A stretch of 64,000 nucleotides of DNA from Comamonadaceae bacterium (GTDB taxonomy: Bacteria; Pseudomonadota; Gammaproteobacteria; Burkholderiales; Burkholderiaceae_C): NCBI GenBank assembly GCA_009996515.1, contig JAACZV010000003.1:1-64000 (forward strand). Direction: 5' to 3'. The position numbers were made by a program, and so were the translations under genes. Position 1 is the first letter of the stretch; each line of letters opens with the position of its first letter. The notes below the pieces were generated by a model. The model worked only from the letters and a program-made list of their open reading frames with translations, was not told where the DNA came from and ran no database searches. This document shows positions 8,191 through 17,896 of the stretch, one piece after another.

Positions 8191-9153
8191 ATGACGAGCC
8201 TGATTGAACAAGCCGCCCAACGGCTAGAGCAACTGCGGCAGGCCGGCGTCGTCCTGCCTGGGGACGAGCAGACCCGGCCGGTGGCCGAGGTCGCCGCGGC
8301 GGTCGCGGCCGCGCCGGCTGCTCAAGCGCCGTCCCCTGCGGTGGGCCTCTCGATCCGCGAGGACGGTCACCATCCCTCGTCCAAGCGCGTCGAGCTGGAC
8401 GTCGTGGCGCTGGCGGCCCAGGGCTTCCTGATGCCGCATTCGCCGCGCTCGCAGACCGGCGACCAGTACCGCGTCATCAAGCGGCCGCTGATCAAGAACG
8501 CCATGGGCAAGGGGGCGGCGACGATCAACCATGCCAACCTGCTGATGGTCACGAGTGCGCTGGCGGGCGAGGGCAAGAGCTTCACGTCCATCAATCTGGC
8601 GCTGAGCATCGCGGCCGAGCTCGACAACACCGTCATGCTGGTCGATGCCGACGTGGCGCGACCGTCCGTGCTGCGCATGCTGGGCCTGCCCCAGGGGCCA
8701 GGCCTGCTGGACATCCTGGAGGACCGTGTCGAGATGTCCGAGGTGCTGCTGCGCACCAACGTCGAGAAGCTGACCATCCTGCCCAGCGGCACGCCCCATC
8801 CCCGCGCCACCGAATTGCTGGCCAGCGACGCGATGAGTCAGCTGTTGGACGACATGGCCAAGCGCTATCCCGACCGCATCATCATCTTCGACTCCCCGCC
8901 GCTGCTGCTGACGACGGAATCCCGCGTGCTGGCCTCCCACATGGGGCAGATCATCGTCGTCGTCCATGCCGAGAAGACGGCGCAGAGCGCCGTCCAGCAA
9001 GCCCTGGCCACCATCGAGACCTGCCCGGTCAAGATGATGCTGCTCAACCAGGCCAGCCCCAGTGCCACAGGCGGCTATGGCTACGGATACGGCTATGGAT
9101 ATGGCTACGGATACGGCTATGGCTACGGCAGCAATGACGCGGCTGCGACCTGA
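8191..9153 (+). CDS. bacterial tyrosine autokinase, XrtA-locus type
   Basis: The product has 320 residues and is a cytoplasmic BY-kinase of the CpsD/CapB kind, here separate from its transmembrane partner. Walker A is AGEGKS (Lys129); Walker A' is VMLVDADVARPS (Asp152, Asp154); a further IIIFDSPPLL is the Walker B region. The C-terminus is a strict Gly-Tyr alternation with nine tyrosines, the expected autophosphorylation cluster, then a short SNDAAAT tail. Phosphorylation of this cluster in related kinases controls octamer assembly and polymer export. The next gene starts inside its 3' end. Confidence 0.92.
   Translation: MTSLIEQAAQRLEQLRQAGVVLPGDEQTRPVAEVAAAVAAAPAAQAPSPAVGLSIREDGHHPSSKRVELDVVALAAQGFLMPHSPRSQTGDQYRVIKRPLIKNAMGKGAATINHANLLMVTSALAGEGKSFTSINLALSIAAELDNTVMLVDADVARPSVLRMLGLPQGPGLLDILEDRVEMSEVLLRTNVEKLTILPSGTPHPRATELLASDAMSQLLDDMAKRYPDRIIIFDSPPLLLTTESRVLASHMGQIIVVVHAEKTAQSAVQQALATIETCPVKMMLLNQASPSATGGYGYGYGYGYGYGYGYGYGSNDAAAT
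9070..9129 (+). repeat. GGNTAY tandem repeat encoding the Gly-Tyr tail
   Basis: After one extra Gly codon, nine consecutive GGN-TAY units (6 bp each, imperfect because the wobble bases vary between GGC/GGA and TAT/TAC) encode the tyrosine cluster of the autokinase. In the +1 frame the same tract supplies several ATG codons in frame with the downstream porin gene. Confidence 0.9.
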
Positions 9154-10675
9154 GCTGCGCCATCTGCCCCTGGCCTTCGCCGTCCTCGCGATGGCGGCCT
9201 ATGCCCAGCAAGGGGAGGGCGGTGGCCGCGGTGGCGGCTCCATCCAGCCGCGCATCGGCATTTCACAGAGTTGGACCGACAACCTGCGCCTGAGCGAGAA
9301 CAACAAGGACGCCGCGCTGATCACGACGGTGTCGCCCGGCATCCGCATCGTGAGCAACACCGGCGCACTGCAGGGCAGCCTGGACTATTCCCTCAACGGC
9401 ATCACCTATCTGAAGACGAGCTACGGCTCGCAGCTGCAGAACTCGCTGACCGCGAACGGTCGGGCCGAGATCGTGCCTCGCACCTTCTTCGTCGAGGCCC
9501 AGGCCAGCATCGGTCAGCAGAATGCCTCGGCCTTTGGCGTGCAGGCGGCGCCCACGCTGGGCTCGCAGGGATCGGTGGCGACGCTGGACAACCCCAACCA
9601 GCATGAGACCGGCACGCTGAATGTGTCGCCCGTGCTGCGCAGTCAGCTCGGCGGGCTCGCCAGCCTTGATCTGCGCGGCAACTTCTCCATCACGCGGGCG
9701 CGCGGCACCACCCTCGGGGACAGCCGTGGCCAGGGCGGCTCGCTGCGCATCGCCCAGCTCAACCCCGGCGCGCTGGGCTGGTATCTGCAGGCGAGCACGC
9801 AGCAGGCGCGCTCCTCGGGGCTGGCATCCAACCGCAACAGCTCCGCCGTCGCGGGCCTGAACTACCGCCCCAGCACGGATTGGGCTTTCAGCGCCAATGC
9901 CGGTCGCGAGAGCAACGACTATCTGAGCGGCGGCGCCAGCCAGCAACGCGGTTTCACCGGGGGGCTCACGGCCGAATGGACGCCCACGCCGCGTACGCGC
10001 CTGAGCGGCAACTGGCAGAGCCACGACTACGGCAACAGCTACGGCCTCAGTTTCGAGCACCGCATGCGCAACTCGGTCTGGCGGCTCTCGGACTCGCGCA
10101 ACGTCACGCTGGGCAATACCGGTGCGACGGGCGGCGTGGGGACCAATTACGACCTGTTCTTCCTGCTGTTCGCATCGTTGGAGCCGGACCCGGTCAAGCG
10201 TGACACCCTGGTGCGCGCCTATCTGCTGTCGCAGGGGCTGTCGCCGGACGCGCAGGCCGCGGTGGGCTTCCTGTCCACCGGACCCAGCCAGTTGCGCAGC
10301 CAGATGTTCAGCTTCACGCTGCAGGGCGTTCGCAGCAACGTGACGGCCAGCATCAGCCGCACCATCACCGGCCGCCTCGGCAACGGCCTGAACCAGGGCG
10401 ACCTGGCCAACAACGCCAGCATCGAGCAGCGTTCCTACTCCCTGACGGGCAGCTACCAGCTCACGCCGGTGAGCGGGCTGGCGTTGACCCTGTCGCGCCA
10501 GGAGAACGTGGGCGATGCGAACCGGCGCGCGCAGCTGAGCACCCTGATGCTGAACTGGAACAGCCGTCTCGGCTCACGCCTCAGCGTGCAGCTCGGGGCC
10601 CGCCACAGCCGCTTCGAAGGCGTCACGCCGTATGCCGAGAATGCGGCCTATGCGACCCTGACCCAACAGTTCTGA
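9134..10675 (+). CDS. PEP-CTERM system-associated outer-membrane beta-barrel protein
   Basis: The product has about 513 residues. It begins with a Sec signal (LPLAFAVLAMAAYAQ) and then repeats amphipathic strands rich in Gly, Ser, Asn and Tyr. The final residues YATLTQQF end in phenylalanine, the usual BAM recognition. It matches the TIGR03016-type uncharacterised outer-membrane protein of XrtA loci. Its job is unproven; a role in secretion across the outer membrane is inferred from context. ATG 9134 lies within the kinase 3' end (20-base overlap). The frame is open further upstream through the Gly-Tyr repeat, but those residues are low-complexity and would bury the signal peptide. Confidence 0.85.
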   Translation: MTRLRPELRHLPLAFAVLAMAAYAQQGEGGGRGGGSIQPRIGISQSWTDNLRLSENNKDAALITTVSPGIRIVSNTGALQGSLDYSLNGITYLKTSYGSQLQNSLTANGRAEIVPRTFFVEAQASIGQQNASAFGVQAAPTLGSQGSVATLDNPNQHETGTLNVSPVLRSQLGGLASLDLRGNFSITRARGTTLGDSRGQGGSLRIAQLNPGALGWYLQASTQQARSSGLASNRNSSAVAGLNYRPSTDWAFSANAGRESNDYLSGGASQQRGFTGGLTAEWTPTPRTRLSGNWQSHDYGNSYGLSFEHRMRNSVWRLSDSRNVTLGNTGATGGVGTNYDLFFLLFASLEPDPVKRDTLVRAYLLSQGLSPDAQAAVGFLSTGPSQLRSQMFSFTLQGVRSNVTASISRTITGRLGNGLNQGDLANNASIEQRSYSLTGSYQLTPVSGLALTLSRQENVGDANRRAQLSTLMLNWNSRLGSRLSVQLGARHSRFEGVTPYAENAAYATLTQQF

Positions 10676-10758
10676 CATGAAACGCGCCTCTTGCCCTCGC
10701 CGCTGCTGCGTCGCCGAAGTGCCGCGGATGTGGCCGCGGGCGCGCGGACGCCATTGAT

Positions 10759-11853
10759 ATGTACGAAGCCTTCTACGGCCTGAGCAGCAAGCCCTTCCAG
10801 CTCAGCCCGGACCCGAACTTCTACTTCGGCAGCAAGCAGCATCGCCGGGCCAAGGCCTACCTGGACTATGGCGTGCTGCGCAACGACGGCTTCATCGTCA
10901 TCACCGGCGAGATCGGCGCCGGCAAGACGACGCTGCTGCGCGGCCTGCTGGACAGCCTGAACCGCAGCAACGTCGTCATCGGCAACGTCGTGACGACCCA
11001 GCTCGACGCCGAGGACACGCTGCGCATGGTGGGCGCGGCCTTTGGCGTGCGCGTGAAGGACGCGCCCAAGTCCGAGCTGCTGATGACGCTGGAGGCCTTC
11101 TTCGTCAACCAGGTCACTCAGGGCAAGCGCTGCCTGCTCATCGTCGACGAGGCGCAGAACCTCAGCGCGCGTGCGGTTGAAGAGCTGCGCATGCTGTCCA
11201 ACTTCCAGTTCAGCAACCAGTCGCTGCTGCAGACCTTTCTGGTGGGGCAGCCGGAGTTCCGCGGCATCCTGCAAAAGCCCGAGATGGAGCAGTTTCGCCA
11301 GCGCGTGGCGGCCACCTGCCACATCGGCCCGCTGGACGAGGACGAGACGCAGCGCTACATCGAGCATCGCCTCAAATGCGCGGGCTCCACCGGCAAGCCC
11401 ACCTTCGACCACGATGCCTTTCCCGCCATCCACAAGGCCAGCAGTGGCATCCCGCGCCGCATCAACCGGCTGTGCGACCGCCTGCTGCTGCTGGGCTTCA
11501 TGCAGGGCCGCAGCCATCTGACGCTGGCCGACGTGAAGGAAGTGCTGCGCGACATCGCCCAGGAAAGCGAGGCCCCGCGCGGCGACGCCAGCCCGCTGGA
11601 CAGCATGCCCGCGAAACTGCCCGACAGCCGCCCCGGTGCGCTGGACAGTGCACCCGGCGCGCTGGACATGGGCAAGCTCAAGCTGAGCGTCGCCGAGGTC
11701 GAGGGGCTGTCCTCCGAGATCGCGGCGCTGAATGCCGACCACCACACCGACCGCCTGCAACGGCTGGAGCGCAGCATGATGAGGCTGGAGCGCATCAATC
11801 TGCAGACGCTGGCCTTGCTGCAGAAGCTGGTGGATGCCGTCAAACAGCAGTGA
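10759..11853 (+). CDS. XrtA-locus ExeA-like secretion ATPase
   Basis: The product has 364 residues. It opens with MYEAFYGLSSKPFQLSPDP, the hallmark of ExeA/GspA-like AAA ATPases. Walker A is GEIGAGKTT (Lys56) and Walker B is LLIVDEAQ (Asp130, Glu131). After the ATPase core (about residues 1-270) comes a low-complexity linker with repeated Pro/Asp/Ser and a C-terminal helical segment near residues 330-364. It corresponds to the PEP-CTERM-locus putative secretion ATPase. No transmembrane GspB-like partner is encoded next to it. An 83-base gap separates it from the porin gene; no clear promoter was found there. Confidence 0.9.
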   Translation: MYEAFYGLSSKPFQLSPDPNFYFGSKQHRRAKAYLDYGVLRNDGFIVITGEIGAGKTTLLRGLLDSLNRSNVVIGNVVTTQLDAEDTLRMVGAAFGVRVKDAPKSELLMTLEAFFVNQVTQGKRCLLIVDEAQNLSARAVEELRMLSNFQFSNQSLLQTFLVGQPEFRGILQKPEMEQFRQRVAATCHIGPLDEDETQRYIEHRLKCAGSTGKPTFDHDAFPAIHKASSGIPRRINRLCDRLLLLGFMQGRSHLTLADVKEVLRDIAQESEAPRGDASPLDSMPAKLPDSRPGALDSAPGALDMGKLKLSVAEVEGLSSEIAALNADHHTDRLQRLERSMMRLERINLQTLALLQKLVDAVKQQ

Positions 11854-11866
11854 CCCAAGGTTTGCC

Positions 11867-12754
11867 ATGCTGATGCCCACCCCGGCCCTGCGCAACGCCA
11901 TGAGCATAGACGTGGAAGACTATTTCCAGGTCTCCGCCTTTGCGCCCTATATCCGTCGTGAGGACTGGAACGGCCTCGAATGCCGCGTCGAGCGCAACAT
12001 GGCGCGCATCCTGGCGCTGCTGGCCGACAAGCAGGTCAAGGCCACCTTCTTCACGCTGGGCTGGATCGCCGAGCGCTATCCGCAGGTCGTCAGGGCCATC
12101 GTGGCCGGCGGCCATGAGCTGGCCAGCCATGGCTATGGCCATGAGCGCGCCAGCGACCTCGGTCCGGCCGCCTTCCTGCAGGACATCGTCAGCGCCAAGA
12201 AGCTGCTGGAGGACCTGGGCGGCGTGCCCGTGGTCGGCTACCGCGCGCCCAGCTTCTCCATCGGCAAGGGCAACCTGTGGGCCTTCGACACGCTGCGCGA
12301 GGCGGGCTACCGCTACTCCAGCAGCGTCTATCCAATAGCCCACGACCATTACGGCATGCCCGACTCGCCGCGCTTTGCCTACCCGGTGCGCGAGGGCCTG
12401 CTGGAGATCCCCGTGACCACCTTGCGCATGGGCTCGCGCAACCTGCCCAGCAGCGGCGGCGGCTATTTCCGGCTGCTGCCCTATGCGCTGTCGCGCTGGA
12501 TGATCCGCCGCGTCAACGAAGCCGATGGCGAGCCGGCGGTCTTCTACTTCCACCCCTGGGAGATCGACACCGAGCAGCCGCGCGTGGCCGGCATCGACGC
12601 CAAGACGCGCTTCCGCCACTACGTCAACATCCCGCGCACCCACGGCCGCATCGCGCGGCTGCTGGAGGACTTCCGCTGGGGGCGCATGGACGAGATCTTC
12701 CTGGGCCGCGAGGCCAGCCCGAGCGCCGCGGCGCCCTCGCTGAGTCAGGCCTGA
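11867..12754 (+). CDS. XrtA-associated polysaccharide deacetylase (NodB fold)
   Basis: The product has 295 residues and the NodB carbohydrate esterase 4 fold. MSIDVEDYF (Asp15, Asp18) is the first catalytic/metal motif. HELASHGYGHE supplies the two metal-ligand histidines, YRAPSFS is motif 3, and FYFHPWEID holds the late histidine. It should remove N-acetyl groups from the polymer or a precursor. No signal peptide is visible, which is usual for this XrtA subfamily. ATG 11867 follows AAGG with good spacing; ATG 11834 would overlap the ATPase gene. It abuts the FemAB gene (TGA then ATG). Confidence 0.9.
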   Translation: MLMPTPALRNAMSIDVEDYFQVSAFAPYIRREDWNGLECRVERNMARILALLADKQVKATFFTLGWIAERYPQVVRAIVAGGHELASHGYGHERASDLGPAAFLQDIVSAKKLLEDLGGVPVVGYRAPSFSIGKGNLWAFDTLREAGYRYSSSVYPIAHDHYGMPDSPRFAYPVREGLLEIPVTTLRMGSRNLPSSGGGYFRLLPYALSRWMIRRVNEADGEPAVFYFHPWEIDTEQPRVAGIDAKTRFRHYVNIPRTHGRIARLLEDFRWGRMDEIFLGREASPSAAAPSLSQA

Positions 12755-13804
12755 ATGAACTCCCCCATCCGCATTGCGCACTTGGCCGCGCAAGACCAGG
12801 CCTTGTCCGCGCGCTGGGACCAGTTCGTCTTCGCCCACCCGCAGGCGACCTTCTTCCATCGCAGCGGCTGGTTGCGCGTCATCGAGTCGGTGTTCGGCCA
12901 CCAGGGCTTCTTCCTCTATGCCGAGCGTGACGGCGTCATCGAGGGCGTGCTGCCGCTGGCCGAGGTCAGGAGCCGGCTGTTCGGTCATGCGCTCACCAGC
13001 CTGCCGTTCGCCGTCTATGGCGGCGTGGCGGCGCTGAACGACGAGGCTGCCGCGGCGCTGGAGGCCGAGGCGGAGCGCATCGCGCGCGGGCAGGGTGCCG
13101 AGCACCTGGAGTACCGCTACCTCGGGCCCACGCGCCATGCGGACTGGCCGCGGCAAGACCTCTACGTGACCTTCCGCAAGGAGATCCTGCCCGACGAGGA
13201 GGCCAACATGCTGGCCATTCCGCGCAAGCAGAGGGCCATGGTGCGCAAGGGCATCAAGAACGGGCTGCGCGCCGACATCGATCCGAACGCAGGCCGCTTC
13301 TTCGACCTCTACGCCGACAACGTGCACCGCCACGGCACGCCGGCCCTGCCCAGGAAGTACTTCCAGGCCTTGCTGGACGAGTTCGGCCCGGACGCCGAGG
13401 TGCTGACCGTCACCGCGCCCGACGGCAGGCCGCTGTCCAGCGTGCTGACCTTCTACTTCCGTGACGAATGCCTGCCCTACTACGCCGGTGATGACGAGGC
13501 CGCACGCGACCTCGCCGCCAACGACTTCAAGTACTGGGAGTTGATGCGCCGCGCCTGCGCGCGTGGCCTCAAGGTCTTCGACTACGGCCGCAGCAAGCAG
13601 GGCACGGGCCCCTATGCCTTCAAGAAGAACTGGGGCTTCGAGCCGCAGCCGCTGTCCTACGAGTACCGGCTGTTCAAGCGTGAGGCCATCCCCCAGAACA
13701 ACCCGAACAACCCGAAGTACCAGCTGATGATCAAGGCCTGGCGCAAGCTGCCCATCGGCTTTGCCAACTGGCTCGGGCCCTTCATCGTGAAGAACCTCGG
13801 GTGA
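12755..13804 (+). CDS. FemAB-like aminoacyl/acyltransferase, XrtA/PEP-CTERM-associated
   Basis: The product has 349 residues and belongs to the FemAB/GNAT-6 group found in XrtA loci (TIGR03019-like). Typical features are the N-terminal RWDQFVFAHPQATFFHRSGW, central residues VLPLAEVRSRLFGHAL, and a C-terminal FDYGRSKQGTGPYAFKKNWG. FemAB relatives transfer amino acids from aminoacyl-tRNA to peptidoglycan stems; in EPS loci the acceptor is unknown. The start codon directly follows the deacetylase stop. A second FemAB/GNAT-6-like protein, with two such domains, is encoded at 48580-50721. Confidence 0.88.
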   Translation: MNSPIRIAHLAAQDQALSARWDQFVFAHPQATFFHRSGWLRVIESVFGHQGFFLYAERDGVIEGVLPLAEVRSRLFGHALTSLPFAVYGGVAALNDEAAAALEAEAERIARGQGAEHLEYRYLGPTRHADWPRQDLYVTFRKEILPDEEANMLAIPRKQRAMVRKGIKNGLRADIDPNAGRFFDLYADNVHRHGTPALPRKYFQALLDEFGPDAEVLTVTAPDGRPLSSVLTFYFRDECLPYYAGDDEAARDLAANDFKYWELMRRACARGLKVFDYGRSKQGTGPYAFKKNWGFEPQPLSYEYRLFKREAIPQNNPNNPKYQLMIKAWRKLPIGFANWLGPFIVKNLG

Positions 13805-13814
13805 GCGCCGGGTC

Positions 13815-15008
13815 ATGAGAATCCTCTATCTCGTTCACCGTCTTCCCTACCCGCCCAACAAGGGTGACAAGGTGCGCTCCTACCATCTGCTCAAGCATCT
13901 GGCGGCGCGCCACGAGGTGCACCTGGGCAGCTTCATCGACGACCCCGACGACGAGCAACACCTGCCGCGCGTGCGCGAGCTCTGCGAGAGCCTGCATGTT
14001 GCGCGGCTGAACCCGCGCGTGGCCAAGCTGCTGAGCCTGCGCGGCCTGCTCCGCGGCGAGGCGCTGAGCCTGCCCTATTACCGCGATGCCGGCCTGCAGG
14101 CCTGGGTGGACGAGACCGCGGCGCGAGTGGGCTTCGACGCGGTCGTCGTCTTCAGCGGCGTGATGGCCCAGTACACCGCCGGGCTCGAGGGCGTGAAGAC
14201 ACTGGTGGACTTCGTCGACGTCGACTCCGCCAAATGGCGTGATTACGCGCCCGAGCATGCCTGGCCCATGTCCTGGCTGTACCGGCGCGAGTTCAGCAAG
14301 CTGCTGGGCTTCGAGCAGCGCGTCGCGGACGCGGCGGCCTGCAGCTTCTTCGTCACCGACAACGAGGTGGCACTGTTCCGCGAGCTCAGCCCGGGGCGCG
14401 AACTGCGCCTGGCGGCGCTGGGCAACGGCGTGGATGCCGATTTCTTCCGGCCCGACGCCGCGCGCGCCAGCCCCTTCGCGGCGGATGAGCTGCCGCTGGT
14501 GTTCACGGGGGCCATGGACTACTGGCCCAACGTCGATGCGGTGGGCTGGTTCGCCGGCGCCATCCTGCCCGCGCTGCGCCAGCGCTTCCCGACGCTGCGC
14601 CTGCACATCGTCGGCCGCAGTCCGACGCCGGCCGTGCTGGCGCTGGCCGGGGAGGCCGTCAACGTGACCGGCACCGTGCCCGACGTGCGGCCCTTTCTGC
14701 AGCATGCGGCCGCCGTCGTCGCGCCGCTGCGGCTGGCGCGCGGCATCCAGAACAAGGTGCTGGAGGCCATGGCCATGGCGCGGCCCGTCGTCTCCGCGGC
14801 CAGCTGCGTGCGCGCGATCACGGCGGCGCCGCAGGCCGGCCTGCTGCCCGCCGACACCGAAGCCGACTATGTGGAACGCGTGGCTGCGCTGCTCGCCGAT
14901 CGCGGCGCCGCCGATGCCGCCGGCCGCAGCGCGCGCGACTTCGTGCTGGGCGCCTACAGCTGGGATGCCCACCTGGCCGGCCTGGACCGTCATCTGGAGG
15001 CCGCGTGA
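13815..15008 (+). CDS. GT4 glycosyltransferase, XrtA-associated stp1 type
   Basis: The product has 397 residues in GT-B fold. It opens MRILYLVHRLPYPPNKGDK, distinctive for the TIGR03087-type sugar transferase of PEP-CTERM/EpsH1 loci. The C-terminal donor domain holds VVAPLRLARGIQNKVLEAMAM, with the Glu typical of the GT4 E-x7-E region. It should add one sugar to the lipid-linked repeat unit at the cytoplasmic face. Its stop overlaps the GTG start of the exosortase gene (GTGA), so the two are coupled. ATG 13815 is ten bases after the FemAB stop. Confidence 0.9.
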   Translation: MRILYLVHRLPYPPNKGDKVRSYHLLKHLAARHEVHLGSFIDDPDDEQHLPRVRELCESLHVARLNPRVAKLLSLRGLLRGEALSLPYYRDAGLQAWVDETAARVGFDAVVVFSGVMAQYTAGLEGVKTLVDFVDVDSAKWRDYAPEHAWPMSWLYRREFSKLLGFEQRVADAAACSFFVTDNEVALFRELSPGRELRLAALGNGVDADFFRPDAARASPFAADELPLVFTGAMDYWPNVDAVGWFAGAILPALRQRFPTLRLHIVGRSPTPAVLALAGEAVNVTGTVPDVRPFLQHAAAVVAPLRLARGIQNKVLEAMAMARPVVSAASCVRAITAAPQAGLLPADTEADYVERVAALLADRGAADAAGRSARDFVLGAYSWDAHLAGLDRHLEAA

Positions 15009-16564
15009 TCCATCTGCCCAAGCCCTGGCGGCTGCCCCTGTTCGGCCTGATCCTGGCGTGGGGGCTGCTGGCGGCGCTCTACTTCTCGACCGGCGCCGCC
15101 ATGGTCGAGATCTGGAACCGCTCCGAGACCTTTGCCCATGCCTGGGTCGTGCCGCCCATCTCGATCTGGCTGGTCTGGCGCATGCGGGCCGAACTGGCCG
15201 CGCTGACGCCGCGTCCGGCGCCGCTGTGGCTGCTGGCCCTGCCGCCGCTGGGCCTGCTGTGGCTGGCGGGCGAGCTGGCCAGCACCAATGCCGCGACCCA
15301 GTTCGCGCTGCTGGGCATGGGCGTGGCCCTGGTGCCGGCCCTGCTGGGCACGGCCGTGGCCGGCCGGCTGGCCTTCCCGCTGGGCTTTCTGTTCTTCGCC
15401 GTGCCCTTCGGCGACTTCCTGACGCCCTGGCTGATGGAGCGCACGGCCGACTTCACCGTCGTCGCGCTGCGCGCCACCGGCATCCCGGTGTTCCGCGAGG
15501 CGCTGCAGTTCGTCATCCCGTCGGGAACCTGGTCCGTCGTGCAGGCCTGCAGCGGCATCCGCTACCTGATGGCTTCGGTCATGGTGGGCACGCTGTTCGC
15601 GTACCTGAACTACCGCAGCAACGCCAAGCGCTGGGCCTTCGTCGGCGTGGCCATCGTCACGCCGCTGGTGGCCAACTGGCTGCGGGCCTACATGATCGTC
15701 ATGCTGGGCCATCTGTCCGGCAACAAGCTGGCCGTGGGCGTGGACCACCTCATCTACGGCTGGGTCTTTTTCGGCGTCATCATGCTGGCCATGTTCATGA
15801 TCGGCGCGCGCTGGGCCGACGCGGACGCGGGGCCTGCGCCGGCGCCGGCGCCGGGCGAGGACAGGGAAGTGGCGCCCGGCCGGTTGGCCGCGACGCTGGC
15901 CGCGGCTCTGCTGCTGCTGGCCCTGCCGACCGGCATGCGTGCCCAGGCCGAGCGCGCCGGCGCCCATGGCGAGCCGCAGCTCGCGGCGCCCGCGTTGCCG
16001 GGCTGGACCTGGGTGGCCGAGCCGCTGAGCAACTGGCAACCCAGTTTCCAGAACCCGGCGGCGTCGCTGCACGGCCGCCTGGAGCCCGCCGCCGGCGGTG
16101 CCCCGGTGGGGGTCTACATCGGCTACTACCGCGACCAGCGCCCTGGCCGCCAGCTGGTCACGTCCGTGAACGTGCTGGTCGACGATGAGCGCGACAAGGA
16201 CTGGTCGCGCGCGGCGTCCGGCCGCGCCGAGATCGGCGCCCAAGCCTGGCGCACGGCGGAGCTGCGCGCCCAGGCGCCGGGCGGGCTCATGGGCGGCGGC
16301 GAGCCGGCGCAGCGGCTGCGCGTGTGGCAGATCTACTGGATCAACGGCCGGCCGTTTGCCAGCGACTGGCAGGCCAAGCTCTACGGCGCCTGGCAGAGCC
16401 TGCTGGGGCATGGGGACGATGCGGCCGTGATCCTCGTCTATGCGGACAAGGCCGCCGCCGGGCCTGGCGACGCGCTGCTGCGCGACTTCCTGCACGCGCA
16501 TTGGGGCCGGCTGGACACCGCTTTGCGGGACGTCCGCGACCGCGATCTGACGCGCCAGCGGTGA
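15005..16564 (+). CDS. xrtA: exosortase A fused to EpsI-like domain
   Basis: The product has 519 residues. Residues 1 to about 268 form the eight-span exosortase, a membrane transpeptidase-like enzyme that cleaves PEP-CTERM proteins. The catalytic triad is visible: Cys182 in VVQACSGIRYL, Arg227 in ANWLRAYM and His248 in VDHLIYGW. Residues from about 290 to the end form a periplasmic EpsI/DUF3485 domain after one more span, the arrangement usual for exosortase A. The start is GTG, overlapping the previous stop. No PEP-CTERM substrate is encoded in the window. EPS genes on both sides identify this as the XrtA (EpsH) type. Confidence 0.95.
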   Translation: MIHLPKPWRLPLFGLILAWGLLAALYFSTGAAMVEIWNRSETFAHAWVVPPISIWLVWRMRAELAALTPRPAPLWLLALPPLGLLWLAGELASTNAATQFALLGMGVALVPALLGTAVAGRLAFPLGFLFFAVPFGDFLTPWLMERTADFTVVALRATGIPVFREALQFVIPSGTWSVVQACSGIRYLMASVMVGTLFAYLNYRSNAKRWAFVGVAIVTPLVANWLRAYMIVMLGHLSGNKLAVGVDHLIYGWVFFGVIMLAMFMIGARWADADAGPAPAPAPGEDREVAPGRLAATLAAALLLLALPTGMRAQAERAGAHGEPQLAAPALPGWTWVAEPLSNWQPSFQNPAASLHGRLEPAAGGAPVGVYIGYYRDQRPGRQLVTSVNVLVDDERDKDWSRAASGRAEIGAQAWRTAELRAQAPGGLMGGGEPAQRLRVWQIYWINGRPFASDWQAKLYGAWQSLLGHGDDAAVILVYADKAAAGPGDALLRDFLHAHWGRLDTALRDVRDRDLTRQR

Positions 16565-16608
16565 CAATCCGCGTTTCTCCAAGACATCACTGCAACGAGA
16601 ACCTATCC

Positions 16609-17889
<1,281 letters not shown>

Positions 17890-17896
17890 GGCCGTG

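Noticed and set aside
9070-9129. Tandem repeat as a CRISPR-like array
   Set aside because: The units are 6 bp without spacers and encode the kinase Gly-Tyr tail.
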